Shown piece after piece: positions 7,858 through 16,070 of a DNA stretch of 55,634 nucleotides (positions are counted from its first letter, which is position 1; every line of letters starts with the position of its first letter). The position numbers and the translations under genes were made by a program. The stretch spans positions 1 to 55,634 of the forward strand of contig JBJXFQ010000022.1 of the NCBI GenBank assembly GCA_046155605.1, read 5' to 3'. Under the pieces are notes generated by a model that was given only the letters and a program-made list of their open reading frames with translations, was not told the origin of the DNA and ran no database searches. Source of the stretch: JAEUIZ01 sp046155605 (GTDB lineage Bacteria > Planctomycetota > Phycisphaerae > Phycisphaerales > UBA1924).

Positions 7858-10023
7858 TTACTTCACCGCCTTGTACTCCACGCCCAATCGGCTGAACAAG
7901 AACGCGTTCACGTCCACCGCCTGCTCGATCCGCTCTGATAGCGCCGTCCCCATCCCGTGACCGCTGTTCGAGCTCGTCCGCAACAGCGCCTCCGCGCCGA
8001 CGGCCTGCAGCCGTGCCGTCATCTTGCGGCTCTGCATCGGGTCCACGCGCGGGTCGTTCGCCCCCGTCAGGAAAAGGATCGACGGATACTTCGTCCCTTC
8101 CTTCACGTGGTGATACGGCGAGTACGCGAACATGGCCTTGAACTGGGCCGCATCCTTCACCGTCCCAAACTCCGGGATGTTGAACGCGCCGTTAGGCGAG
8201 AGTTCGACGCGCAGCATGTCATAGATGCCCACGTGCGAGACCACGGCCCGGGCCATCTCCGGGTGCTGCGTGAACGTCGCGCCCATGAGCAGCCCGCCGT
8301 TGCTCCCGCCCTCGATCGCGAGCTTGGCGGGGCTGGTGTATTTCTTCTCGATCATGTGCCGGCACGCCGCGGCGAAGTCGTCGAAGACGTTCTGCTTGTT
8401 GAGCAGGTTGCCGCCCTTGTGCCATTCGTCGCCGAACTCGCCGCCTCCGCGGATGTTGGCCTGGGCCCACACGAAGCCCTGCTCGAGGAGGACGGCGATT
8501 CCGGCACGGAACCCGGGCGTGATGTTGACGCCGTATCCGCCATAGCCCGTCACGAGGCACGGGTTGCTCCCGTCGAACTTGATGCCCTTCCGGACGATGA
8601 TGTTGATTGGCACCTTGGTCCCGTCCTTCGAGACGGCCCATTCCCGCGTCACGGCATACGGCGTGAAATCGACGGGCGGAGGGCTCGTCAGTCGGAGTTT
8701 GGTCGTCGTCGTGCCGTCAAAGTGGAACCATGCAAACGGCTGCGTGTACGACGCGGCCGCGAAGAGCACGTCCTCGCCTCCCATCGGGCACATGTCGCCC
8801 GCCGCGCCGATCGGCGGTTGCTCCGGTGACTTCTGCGGCTTGCCCTGGTGGTCAAACGCCCGGATCTCCGACGGCCCGCCCAACTGATACGTCAGATAGA
8901 CGCGCGTCGGCGTCGTCGCGCAGATCGCCGGGTCGAAGAAATCGTTGACGATCGTCGCGTCCTTGGCCTCGGGCACCAGCACCTTCGCCTCGGCCAGCTT
9001 CGGCACCGCCCCCGCCTTCACGGGCAGCGCCAGCAGTTTGCCGCGCGGTGCGTCCTTGCGGCTCACGAGGTACACCGTCCCGCCGTCCTTGGTCGTCGGG
9101 CCGAAAAACGCCTGCACCACGCGATCGTCATACACGCTCAACTGCGTCCACGCGCCATCGGCCTTCAGATAGTGCTGGAACTCGCCTCCGTCGCCCTTCT
9201 GCATCGAAACCAGCGCGCGCCCGAAGGCGTCGGCCTCGATCACGATCTCCGCGATCCGCGGGAAATCCTTGCCGACCTCGTAGGTGTCCTCCGACGGCGA
9301 TGAGCCGAGCCGGTGGTGATAGACATGGACGTAGAAATCCATGTCCTCGGCGGGGCGCTCGCCCGTGCGCGGATACCGCGTGTAATAGAACGATGTGCCG
9401 TCGGGTGCCCATGCGAGCGAGCCGCCGGCCGTGCCGCCGTTGACTCGCTCGATGACCTCGCCGATCGGCTTGCCTGTTGCGGAATCGAAGACGTGGATGT
9501 CTCCGCTCTCGCTCCCGCCCTTGGAGAGCGAGACGGCGACCTTGCTGCCGTCGGGCGAGGGCACGAACCAGTCGATCGCCAGGCCGCCCGAGGAATCGAT
9601 GGCGACGGGATCGACGAGCACGCGGGCCTCATCGGGCTTCTCGGGCGAGGCCATCACAACCAGGAACGGCTGCTGCTTGGGCGGCTGACGCTTCATGGCG
9701 AAGAGTTTCCCGCCCTTGGCCGAGAGCACGACGTGCGCGGCGCTCGGTGCGCTCATGATCTGCGTGACGCGGGCGCGGATGGCATCAACGGCGGGCAACT
9801 TGTCGAGTACCGAACGAGCGTAGGTGTTCTGCGCGTCGCTCCAGGCCTTGACCGCCGGATCGTTCCAATCCTCGAGCCAGCGATAGTCATCCTTGACCGC
9901 TGTACCGTGATAGGTGTCGGTGACGGTGACCTTGGGCGTCTCGGGGGGCGCGGCCGGGAGCAGCGAGGCCAACCCGAGCGACGCCAACGACGCAAAAACC
10001 ACAACGCGGCGAGTCATCGACAT
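7858..10023 (-). CDS. Exported prolyl oligopeptidase (family S9A)
   Basis: The 721-residue enzyme has a signal peptide (MSMTRRVVVFASLASLGLAS, then LLPAAPP) and the S9A N-terminal motif YHGTAVKDDYRWLEDW. A beta-propeller region follows, then the catalytic domain with serine in GGSNGGLLMG near residue 573, aspartate in NDPRVDP near 658 and histidine in SGHGMG near 688. It cleaves short proline-containing peptides, here presumably in the periplasm. Length and motif order are standard. It stands alone, divergent from the HAF-repeat protein gene. Confidence 0.95.
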   Translation of the reverse strand: MSMTRRVVVFASLASLGLASLLPAAPPETPKVTVTDTYHGTAVKDDYRWLEDWNDPAVKAWSDAQNTYARSVLDKLPAVDAIRARVTQIMSAPSAAHVVLSAKGGKLFAMKRQPPKQQPFLVVMASPEKPDEARVLVDPVAIDSSGGLAIDWFVPSPDGSKVAVSLSKGGSESGDIHVFDSATGKPIGEVIERVNGGTAGGSLAWAPDGTSFYYTRYPRTGERPAEDMDFYVHVYHHRLGSSPSEDTYEVGKDFPRIAEIVIEADAFGRALVSMQKGDGGEFQHYLKADGAWTQLSVYDDRVVQAFFGPTTKDGGTVYLVSRKDAPRGKLLALPVKAGAVPKLAEAKVLVPEAKDATIVNDFFDPAICATTPTRVYLTYQLGGPSEIRAFDHQGKPQKSPEQPPIGAAGDMCPMGGEDVLFAAASYTQPFAWFHFDGTTTTKLRLTSPPPVDFTPYAVTREWAVSKDGTKVPINIIVRKGIKFDGSNPCLVTGYGGYGVNITPGFRAGIAVLLEQGFVWAQANIRGGGEFGDEWHKGGNLLNKQNVFDDFAAACRHMIEKKYTSPAKLAIEGGSNGGLLMGATFTQHPEMARAVVSHVGIYDMLRVELSPNGAFNIPEFGTVKDAAQFKAMFAYSPYHHVKEGTKYPSILFLTGANDPRVDPMQSRKMTARLQAVGAEALLRTSSNSGHGMGTALSERIEQAVDVNAFLFSRLGVEYKAVK

Positions 10024-10246
10024 TCGAGAGTCTCCAACGATCCGGCAGGGGAGATGCCGGTCGGGGAATGCTAGTGCGGCACAAGTCCGACCGCCGATCC
10101 GCGCCCAGAGACGCTGACACGGGCAATGAAATGGGCGGAACTAACTGGCACCGCCGGCGTATCTCTAACAGGTCGTCCCGTCGCTTCTCGTGCGACCAGT
10201 GGACGCGCGTGGCGGGGCATCGTCATCGATTCCGCGGAGGTGCATG

Positions 10247-11530
10247 ATGAAGGTCGCTCGAAGCGTCGGACCGGCGGCGGTTCTCGCGTTGACGGTCTGT
10301 GCGGCGGGCCAGGCAAGCTTTACGCTTGTTCCCATTCCGCCGGGCATGCGGAACTCGTGGTGCAACGCGATCTCCGCCGATGGATCAACCATCGTCGGTT
10401 CCTGGAGTAGCGCCGACGGAATGACATCGGTCGCGTTTCGATGGGATGACCGAGGGGTTCGGCGCTTGCCATCCGGATCGTCCCCGGGCTCTGAGCGCTC
10501 ACAGGCGATCGATGTCTCCGACGATGGGCGCGTCATCGTTGGCTTCGACCCCCCGTGGATCGCCGTTCGATGGGATCCCGAGCAGACGGTGCTCACAAAC
10601 GCCTACGAGTTCAGTGTTGTGCGCGCCGTGTCGGGAGACGGGCAGACCGCGGTGGGTGAGCAGTTGTACTTTGTGCCGCGCCCGTGGACCGCATGGAATC
10701 TTGCCACAAAGTGGCTTCCAAACGGAACTCCGGTCACCTTATCACCGGGTGACTCGTACGCGCTCGCGGTCTCGCGCGACGGCAGCCTCGTTGCCGGAAC
10801 CCTCTATGACTACACGGCCGCAATCTGGACCGCGCAGGGCGTGCAACTCTTGCCGCGCCCGCCAGGGGAGACGTGCGGTGCCTCTGCGATGACTAGGGAT
10901 GGCGCGTTTGTCGGCGGCGTGCGATTCAACCCGGACTCCCGTCCCCGCCAGATATATCCGGTCGGTCGGCCTGTCATGTGGGGCTATGGCACGCACATGC
11001 ATCTGATGCCGATGCCACGCGCTCGTCCCGCGGGCTCGATTCGCGCGATCTCCGACCATTGTCGTGTTGCCGTGGGAGTGAGCAGTCCGCAGGCGACTGG
11101 CTCCATTTACGATATCGCTACGGTTTGGACCTCTCGTGGCGAGGCCTACGAACTCTCCGATTTGCTCACTCAACTTGGCCTTGGGCCTCTGATCGACGGC
11201 TGGAACCTTCAAAGTTCTCGAGACGTCTCGGCGGACGGGCGGATCATCGTCGGCTGGGGCATCGATCCGACCGGCGCAAATCGTGGCTGGCGCGTCGAAC
11301 TCCCGTCGTCGTTCGTCTGCGACGCCAACTGCGACGGCTCGACGGCGCTTCCGGCGCTCAACATCTATGACTTCGTCTGCTTCACCGACCGATTCTCGAA
11401 TGCCCTCGACCTGCCTCTGCGCGAGCGTGTTTGGGATTATGCAAACTGCGATGCCTCAACGACGCCCCCGGTGATCGACGCCGCGGATTTCACCTGCTTC
11501 ATGAAGCGATTTGCCGACGGGTGCGGATAA
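10247..11530 (+). CDS. Exported HAF-repeat protein with GC-type dockerin
   Basis: The protein has a signal peptide (MKVARSVGPAAVLALTVCAA) and at least five HAF-type repeats such as ISADGSTIVGSW, VSDDGRVIVGF, VSGDGQTAVGE, VSRDGSLVAGT and VSADGRIIVGW, each paired with a following AVRW/AIW element. It ends with two dockerin-like repeats (CDANCDGSTALPALNIYDFVCF and YANCDASTTPPVIDAADFTCF, shown in parts) and GCG. GGAGG at 10236-10240 favours ATG 10247 over ATG 10244. It is presumably surface-attached or secreted; the ligand is unknown. The dockerin spacer (SNALDLPLRERVWD) is longer than in the tandem array downstream. Confidence 0.85.
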   Translation: MKVARSVGPAAVLALTVCAAGQASFTLVPIPPGMRNSWCNAISADGSTIVGSWSSADGMTSVAFRWDDRGVRRLPSGSSPGSERSQAIDVSDDGRVIVGFDPPWIAVRWDPEQTVLTNAYEFSVVRAVSGDGQTAVGEQLYFVPRPWTAWNLATKWLPNGTPVTLSPGDSYALAVSRDGSLVAGTLYDYTAAIWTAQGVQLLPRPPGETCGASAMTRDGAFVGGVRFNPDSRPRQIYPVGRPVMWGYGTHMHLMPMPRARPAGSIRAISDHCRVAVGVSSPQATGSIYDIATVWTSRGEAYELSDLLTQLGLGPLIDGWNLQSSRDVSADGRIIVGWGIDPTGANRGWRVELPSSFVCDANCDGSTALPALNIYDFVCFTDRFSNALDLPLRERVWDYANCDASTTPPVIDAADFTCFMKRFADGCG

Positions 11531-11561
11531 GAGCCGACTCGCCCCGTCGTACCATCGTCTC

Positions 11562-12575
11562 GTGCGATGGTTCGACGCCCATCTCGATCTCGCGTGCCTG
11601 GCCGAGAACGGGCGCGATCTCGCGCGGCCGCTCGCGGAGTGCGTCGGGCCGTGGCCGCCTGCCAGCGTCTGTTTCCCGTCGCTGGCCGCGGGCGGGGTGC
11701 GGGCATGCCTGGCCACGGTCTTCACCGAGGCCGACGGCGACGATGCCGTGGCCTATCCCATGGGCGATGCCCAAGCGGCGCAGACAGCGGGTCTTCGGCA
11801 ACTCGATTGGTACGACCGCTGGCGTGCGGCGGGCTTGATCCGGCCGCTCCTGGACGATCGCGGGCAGCCCGATAGCGACTCCATTCGCGTCGGCATCCTC
11901 GTCGAAGGTGCCGATCCGATTCCTTCGCCGCGCGACTTGGCCGCGTGGGCCGCGCGGGGAGTCGTCGCCGTCGGCCTCACCTGGGCGCGCGGCTCGCGCT
12001 ACGCCTCGGGCAACGCCGCGCCCTCGTGCGAGTCCGGCCTGGGCCTGACCGCGCTCGGACGCGACATGGTCCGCGCGATCGACGACCTCGGCCTCGTGCA
12101 TGATGTCTCGCACCTCTCCGACCGCGCGCTCGACGAACTCTTTTCGCTCGTCCGCGGGCGGATCGTCGCCACGCATTCCAACTGTCGCGCGCTGGTGCCG
12201 AACATGCCTGGCGAGCCGCGAAACGACCGCCATTTGCACGACGACGCGATCCGCGAGATCGTGCGTCGTGGCGGCGTCATCGGGCTCAACCTCTTCGCCC
12301 CGTTTCTTCGGCCCGACCTCGCCGCCAGCGAGCGACCCACGATCGACGACGCGATCGACCATGTCGAGCACGTCTGCCGCATCGCCGGCCATCGTCGCGC
12401 TGTCGGGCTCGGGAGCGACATGGACGGCGGGTTCAGCGCCGCCCGCCTGCCGCGCGGGATCGACTCGCCGGCGGACCTGCACAAACTCGCCGATGCGCTG
12501 GTCGGTCGCGGCTGGACGCAGGCCGAGGTCGATGGGTTCGCGTGGGGAAACTGGGCGAGGCTGATGGGCATCTGA
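11562..12575 (+). CDS. Membrane (renal-type) dipeptidase, family M19
   Basis: The 337-residue amidohydrolase-fold enzyme has the first zinc ligands in FDAHLDL, then ILVEGADPI, GLTWARG, VHDVSHLSDRAL, ATHSNCRAL, GGVIGLNLF and a C-terminal GLGSDMDGGF. This order is that of M19 dipeptidases, which hydrolyse dipeptides including D-amino-acid ones. GTG at 11562 is chosen because the zinc-binding strand begins a few residues later; an ORF extension upstream to 11511 overlaps the preceding gene. No signal peptide is visible, so it is probably cytoplasmic. Confidence 0.9.
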   Translation: MRWFDAHLDLACLAENGRDLARPLAECVGPWPPASVCFPSLAAGGVRACLATVFTEADGDDAVAYPMGDAQAAQTAGLRQLDWYDRWRAAGLIRPLLDDRGQPDSDSIRVGILVEGADPIPSPRDLAAWAARGVVAVGLTWARGSRYASGNAAPSCESGLGLTALGRDMVRAIDDLGLVHDVSHLSDRALDELFSLVRGRIVATHSNCRALVPNMPGEPRNDRHLHDDAIREIVRRGGVIGLNLFAPFLRPDLAASERPTIDDAIDHVEHVCRIAGHRRAVGLGSDMDGGFSAARLPRGIDSPADLHKLADALVGRGWTQAEVDGFAWGNWARLMGI

Positions 12576-12666
12576 CCGTTGCCGCGATTCTGCTCTGCTC
12601 AACCTGCCGCGGTGACGCATTCGCATCGTGGCCAAGCCTCGGAATCCGCCGTCCTATCCTCCGCCC

Positions 12667-13785
12667 ATGTCGATCCTCGTCCACGCTCAGACTCGCGTCA
12701 TCTGCCAGGGCATCACCGGCTCGTTCGGCGCCCAGCACACCCGCGGCTGCTACCTCTATGGCACGCGGATGGTCGGCGGCGTCACCCCCGGCAAGGGCGG
12801 GACCAGGGACGCCAACGGGCTGCCGATCTTTGATACCGTCGAACAGGCCGTGAAGGCCACGGGTGCCGACGCGACGATGATCTTCGTTCCGCCGGGGCTC
12901 TGCGGCGACGCGATCCTCGAGGCGGCGGCGGCGGGGATCGGCGTCATCTGTGCCATCACCGAGGGCGTGCCGGTGCAAGACATGATCAAGGTGCGGGCGG
13001 TGCTGGATGAGATGAATAGGGAGGAAGGCACGAAGGGACACGGCGACGGAGCGACGAAGGGAAGAGAAAATGGGAAGAAGTCAGGAAGCGAGGCAACGCA
13101 GCGGCCGTCCGATTCGCTGCGCGCCGCTTCACCCCGTCCCTCCGTCCCCTTGTCCCCTCGTCCCTTCACCCTCATCGGCCCCAACTGCCCCGGCATCATC
13201 ACCCCCGGCCCAAAGACCGGCACGGGTGAGATCGGCGCGAGCGGCAAACTCGACCCCTTCACCAACGCCGGCTGCAAGATCGGCATCATGCCCGGCTATA
13301 TCCACACCCACGTCTCGCAGGCGCGGCTCGGCAAGGCCGTCGGCATCGTCTCGCGCTCGGGGACGCTCACCTACGAGGCCGTGTGGCAGACGAGCCGCCT
13401 CGGTTTCGGCCAGAGCACCTGCGTGGGCATCGGCGGCGATCCCGTCCGCGGGCTCTCGCATGTGGACACGCTCGAGCTCTTCGCGGCCGACCCCGACACG
13501 CACGGCATGCTGATGATCGGTGAGATCGGCGGGGCCGACGAGATCGATGCGGCCAAGTGGATCGCCCAGGCCCGTCGCGGCGGGATGAACAAGCCGGTGG
13601 CGGCGTTCATCGCCGGTCGCACGGCCCCGCCGGGAAGGCGGATGGGCCATGCCGGAGCGATCATCGGCGGCGCGGACGACACGGCCGACGCCAAGATCGC
13701 GGCCCTGCGCGAGGCGGGCGTTGAGGTGGCGCTGAGCCCGGCGGACATGGGCACGGCGATGGCAAAGGCGATGGGGGTCGGTTGA
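12667..13785 (+). CDS. sucD: Succinate-CoA ligase alpha subunit with a 48-codon palindromic insert
   Basis: SucD binds CoA and carries the phosphohistidine that makes succinyl-CoA with the beta subunit. Visible family marks are CQGITGSFGAQHTRGCYLYG, MVGGVTPGKGGT, IGPNCPGIITPG, KIGIMPGYIHTH and the active histidine in GHAGAIIGGADDTADAK near residue 328. At 372 residues it is much longer than the usual 290-300. About 48 residues, roughly 120-167, between AVLDEMNRE and FTLIGPNCPG have no family counterpart; they are low-complexity and encoded by an inverted repeat. No sucC lies nearby. Confidence 0.9.
   Translation: MSILVHAQTRVICQGITGSFGAQHTRGCYLYGTRMVGGVTPGKGGTRDANGLPIFDTVEQAVKATGADATMIFVPPGLCGDAILEAAAAGIGVICAITEGVPVQDMIKVRAVLDEMNREEGTKGHGDGATKGRENGKKSGSEATQRPSDSLRAASPRPSVPLSPRPFTLIGPNCPGIITPGPKTGTGEIGASGKLDPFTNAGCKIGIMPGYIHTHVSQARLGKAVGIVSRSGTLTYEAVWQTSRLGFGQSTCVGIGGDPVRGLSHVDTLELFAADPDTHGMLMIGEIGGADEIDAAKWIAQARRGGMNKPVAAFIAGRTAPPGRRMGHAGAIIGGADDTADAKIAALREAGVEVALSPADMGTAMAKAMGVG
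13024..13167 (+). repeat. Palindromic in-frame element inside sucD
   Basis: The left arm starts GAAGGCACGAAGGGACACGG at 13024. The right arm, read on the minus strand from 13167, starts GAAGGGACGAGGGGACAAGG. The arms match at most positions for about 38 bp. A nested second inverted repeat (GAAGCGAGGCAACGCAGCG with CGCTGCGCGCCGCTTC) lies between them. The element is 144 bp, exactly 48 codons, so it leaves the frame open. Related arms occur in the DUF58 gene at 50891-50998. Confidence 0.8.
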
Positions 13786-13791
13786 TTGCCG

Positions 13792-14991
13792 TCAGTCTTC
13801 GCCCTGGCCGCGAATTGCCTTCAGAATCGCCGGCGCGAAGTAGATTTTTCCGTACGACAGTTTGCCGGCTTGTTTGAGCACGCCCTTGGCGACCAGGAAC
13901 TCGACGTGGCGTTGAGCCGCGGTGTACGAGACACCCATGACTCGTTTTGCGGCCACGATTGTGATGACCTGGTTCTCAAATAGGCGATCGATGAGTTTCG
14001 TGAGCATTATGCTCCGCCGGCGTTCGGTGACGAGTTGCTGATAGGAGTCATAGAGCGCCGCGACTCGGTCGGCGCGCTTCAGATCGAGTTCGGCCTGCTC
14101 GGCAAGGGCCGTGCAGAAGAACCGGATCCATCCCTCCCACTCGGCGTGCGTGCTGACGCGGAGCAGCCCGTCGTAGTACTCCTGCCTGTGGTCGTGGACC
14201 CACTCGCTGAGGTTGCACACGGGGTAGCGGAGATCCCCGTTCTTGATCGGCGTGATGTTGACGATGGCGCGGCCGAGCCGTCCGCTGCCATCCGCGAAGG
14301 GGTGGATCGTCTCAAACTGGTAGTGTGCGAGCGCGAGTTCGACGAGATGAGGCAGCCGAGGGCGTGGCGGCGCGTTCACGGCACCCGGATTGACGAACAA
14401 CTCCCACTGCTTCATGCACTCGGCGACCTGCGCGGGCGGAGGAGGAACGAACCTCGCCCGCTCGAAGCCGCGCGATTCAGATCCGATGTACGCCTGCGAG
14501 TCGCGAAACTCGCCCGGGCGCTTCGACGGCGCTGTGATCAGTCGTCGGTGCATCTCGGAGAGAAGCCGAATGGATACTGGGAGCGGAGATTCCGTGCCAT
14601 GCTCAATGGCCTGTCGATTCCGAAGCACCTCGATCGCCTGATCGTCAACCTGCGACTCGTCGAGTTCGGCCAACGCGATGTCTTTCAGCGGCGCGATCGT
14701 GTCCTCGATCTTGGACGAGGCTTGGGCTTCTCGGACACGCATCGCGGCCAGCAGGATTGTCTTGCTGGGCAGCGCATCGACCCTTGCTTCCAGCCGCAGC
14801 AAACCGGTCTTCGCGCGATCGAGAACATCGTACAATCGACCCACCAGCGAAACGATTTCGAGCGGCGGAGGTAGCGGGCGGGGCACAAACGCCAGCCCAG
14901 AGACGCTCCATAGATTCCCGGCTTCCGTGCGAGAAAACGTGGTTGGCACCAATTCGCCAGTCGAATCCGTTTGGAAATCAGTCGTTTGCAT
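13792..14991 (-). CDS. Fic-domain protein with C-terminal winged helix
   Basis: The 399-residue protein has a Fic_N region (PRPLPPPLEIVSLVGRLYDV), an inhibitory-type helix ASSKIEDT and the Fic motif HPFADGSGRLGR near residue 230. The usual glycine-asparagine (GNGR) is glycine-serine here. The C-terminus (IMLTKLIDRLFENQ, VMGVSYTAAQRHVEFLVAKG) looks like a winged helix, so the protein may bind DNA. Fic enzymes usually AMPylate proteins. ATG at 14991 is used; a GTG at 15018 would extend it by nine residues and read through a palindrome. It converges on sucD with a 6-bp gap. Confidence 0.88.
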   Translation of the reverse strand: MQTTDFQTDSTGELVPTTFSRTEAGNLWSVSGLAFVPRPLPPPLEIVSLVGRLYDVLDRAKTGLLRLEARVDALPSKTILLAAMRVREAQASSKIEDTIAPLKDIALAELDESQVDDQAIEVLRNRQAIEHGTESPLPVSIRLLSEMHRRLITAPSKRPGEFRDSQAYIGSESRGFERARFVPPPPAQVAECMKQWELFVNPGAVNAPPRPRLPHLVELALAHYQFETIHPFADGSGRLGRAIVNITPIKNGDLRYPVCNLSEWVHDHRQEYYDGLLRVSTHAEWEGWIRFFCTALAEQAELDLKRADRVAALYDSYQQLVTERRRSIMLTKLIDRLFENQVITIVAAKRVMGVSYTAAQRHVEFLVAKGVLKQAGKLSYGKIYFAPAILKAIRGQGED

Positions 14992-15091
14992 GAGTTCAAC
15001 AAGTGTTGAACTCGTCACCCGAGATTTCCACTTTCAGCCCGTAAGGTTGAAATCTCTCTTCGACATTTTGCGTAGGGTTGAAATCTCTTCC
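14992..15091 (-). promoter_or_regulatory. Operator-like repeat cluster in front of the fic gene
   Basis: GAGTTCAACA and TGTTGAACTC (14992-15001 and 15004-15013) form a perfect 10-bp palindrome with a 2-bp centre, directly abutting the fic ATG. Two direct repeats of about 20 bp, CGTARGGTTGAAATCTCTY, start at 15040 and 15071, 31 bp apart. A further GAGATTTC lies at 15021-15028. All share a GTTGAA(A)TCTC/GTTGAACTC-type half-site, as if a regulator binds cooperatively. The Fic protein's own winged helix is the obvious candidate for autoregulation; this is inference. Confidence 0.6.
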
Positions 15092-15198
15092 ATCAGTTCC
15101 CTATCGAGTTCTCGGACCTTTCGCCACACGCTCGGCCCGATCGATGCCGTCGAGACCTTCCCAATCTGAGCCCATCAACCCCCCGGCTACAATCCCGT

Positions 15199-15248
15199 CC
15201 CAGCGGCCTCGGCCCAGCGGCCTCGGCCCAGCGGCCTCGGCCCAGCGG
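15199..15248 (+). repeat. 14-bp tandem repeat, about 3.6 copies
   Basis: The unit CCCAGCGGCCTCGG is repeated at 15199, 15213 and 15227, with a partial CCCAGCGG at 15241. Copies are identical. The array ends about 15 bp before the ribosome binding site of the histone-like gene, so it lies in its promoter or leader. Copy number may vary between strains. Confidence 0.9.
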
Positions 15249-15273
15249 ACCAAGGCCCTCCCAAGGAGCACCC

Positions 15274-15468
15274 GTGGAAGCGTACGAGCGACTCAAGCAG
15301 TTGGTGGCGTCGGCGGAGGAGGACATCCGCAAGGCCGAGGGCGGCAACAAGGCCGCAGGAACCCGCGCACGCCAGATCATGCAGGACGTCAAAAACGCCG
15401 CCCAGGACATCCGACAGGCCATCCTCTCGGCCCGGGGCGAGGGCGAGGCCGGTGAGGTGAAAGCCTGA
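15274..15468 (+). CDS. Histone H1-like protein of the Hc1 family (short form)
   Basis: The 64-residue protein starts at GTG with AAGGAGC about 5 bp upstream. Its sequence (MEAYERLKQLVASAEEDIRK, AEGGNKAAGTRARQIMQDV) closely follows the N-terminal helical part of chlamydial Hc1, including AE.GNKAA..R.R. It lacks the lysine- and alanine-rich C-terminal tail that condenses DNA in Hc1. A role in nucleoid structure is inferred from the family. It is followed after 7 bp by the FabZ-like gene and may be co-transcribed with it. Confidence 0.75.
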   Translation: MEAYERLKQLVASAEEDIRKAEGGNKAAGTRARQIMQDVKNAAQDIRQAILSARGEGEAGEVKA

Positions 15469-15475
15469 CCGCATC

Positions 15476-16009
15476 ATGTCTGCCGTCCGCCATCAGTCCG
15501 ATCCGCCCGTGAACGCCGGCGACGATTCCCGCGGGATCAAGCCGGTCATCGATCTCGCGCGCCTCGACCTCACCAAGCGGATGTACTCCAGAGACGACAT
15601 CGCCAAACTCAACCCCCATCGCGGCGAGATGGCCCTCCTCGACTGGATCATCTGGGAGACCCCCGACCACCGCCAGGTCGTCGGGCTCAAGCACATCCGC
15701 CATGACGAGTTCTGGGTGCCCGGGCATTTCCCTGCCAAGGCCATGTTTCCCGGCGTGCTGATGATCGAGGCGGGTGCCCAACTCGCTTGCTTCTCCTTCA
15801 ACATCCGCCAGCCCGCCCCCAAGGTCATCGCCTTCCTCCGCATCGAGGAGGCCTCGTTCCGCGCCTCTGTCCATCCCGGCGACGATCTCTACCTCCTCTG
15901 CGTCGAGATCAAGTACGGCCGACGGCAGTTCCACAGCCAGATCCAGGGCATGGTCAACGATCGTCTCGCGTTCGATGCGCGGATCAGCGGCATGTCGCTC
16001 CCCGCCTAG
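15476..16009 (+). CDS. FabZ/FabA-like 3-hydroxyacyl-ACP dehydratase
   Basis: The 177-residue hotdog-fold protein has the motif NPHRGEMALLDWI, the catalytic histidine in VPGHFPAKAMFPGVLMIEA and the acidic residue in the same helix (MIEAGAQLA). These are the FabZ pair. An N-terminal extension of about 35 residues (IKPVIDLARLDLTKRMYSRD) precedes the domain and also occurs in planctomycete homologues as I recall. It would dehydrate 3-hydroxyacyl-ACP in fatty acid or related lipid synthesis. The start codon is ATG at 15476, 7 bp after the histone-like gene. Confidence 0.82.
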   Translation: MSAVRHQSDPPVNAGDDSRGIKPVIDLARLDLTKRMYSRDDIAKLNPHRGEMALLDWIIWETPDHRQVVGLKHIRHDEFWVPGHFPAKAMFPGVLMIEAGAQLACFSFNIRQPAPKVIAFLRIEEASFRASVHPGDDLYLLCVEIKYGRRQFHSQIQGMVNDRLAFDARISGMSLPA

Positions 16010-16070
16010 CACTTTTTCCGCTCCCCTCCCATCACCCCTCCCGCCCGCGCCCTGCCCCAACCCCCCTCCC

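Noticed and set aside
15199..15248. CRISPR-like array
   Set aside because: Units are contiguous 14-mers with no spacers and no cas genes nearby.
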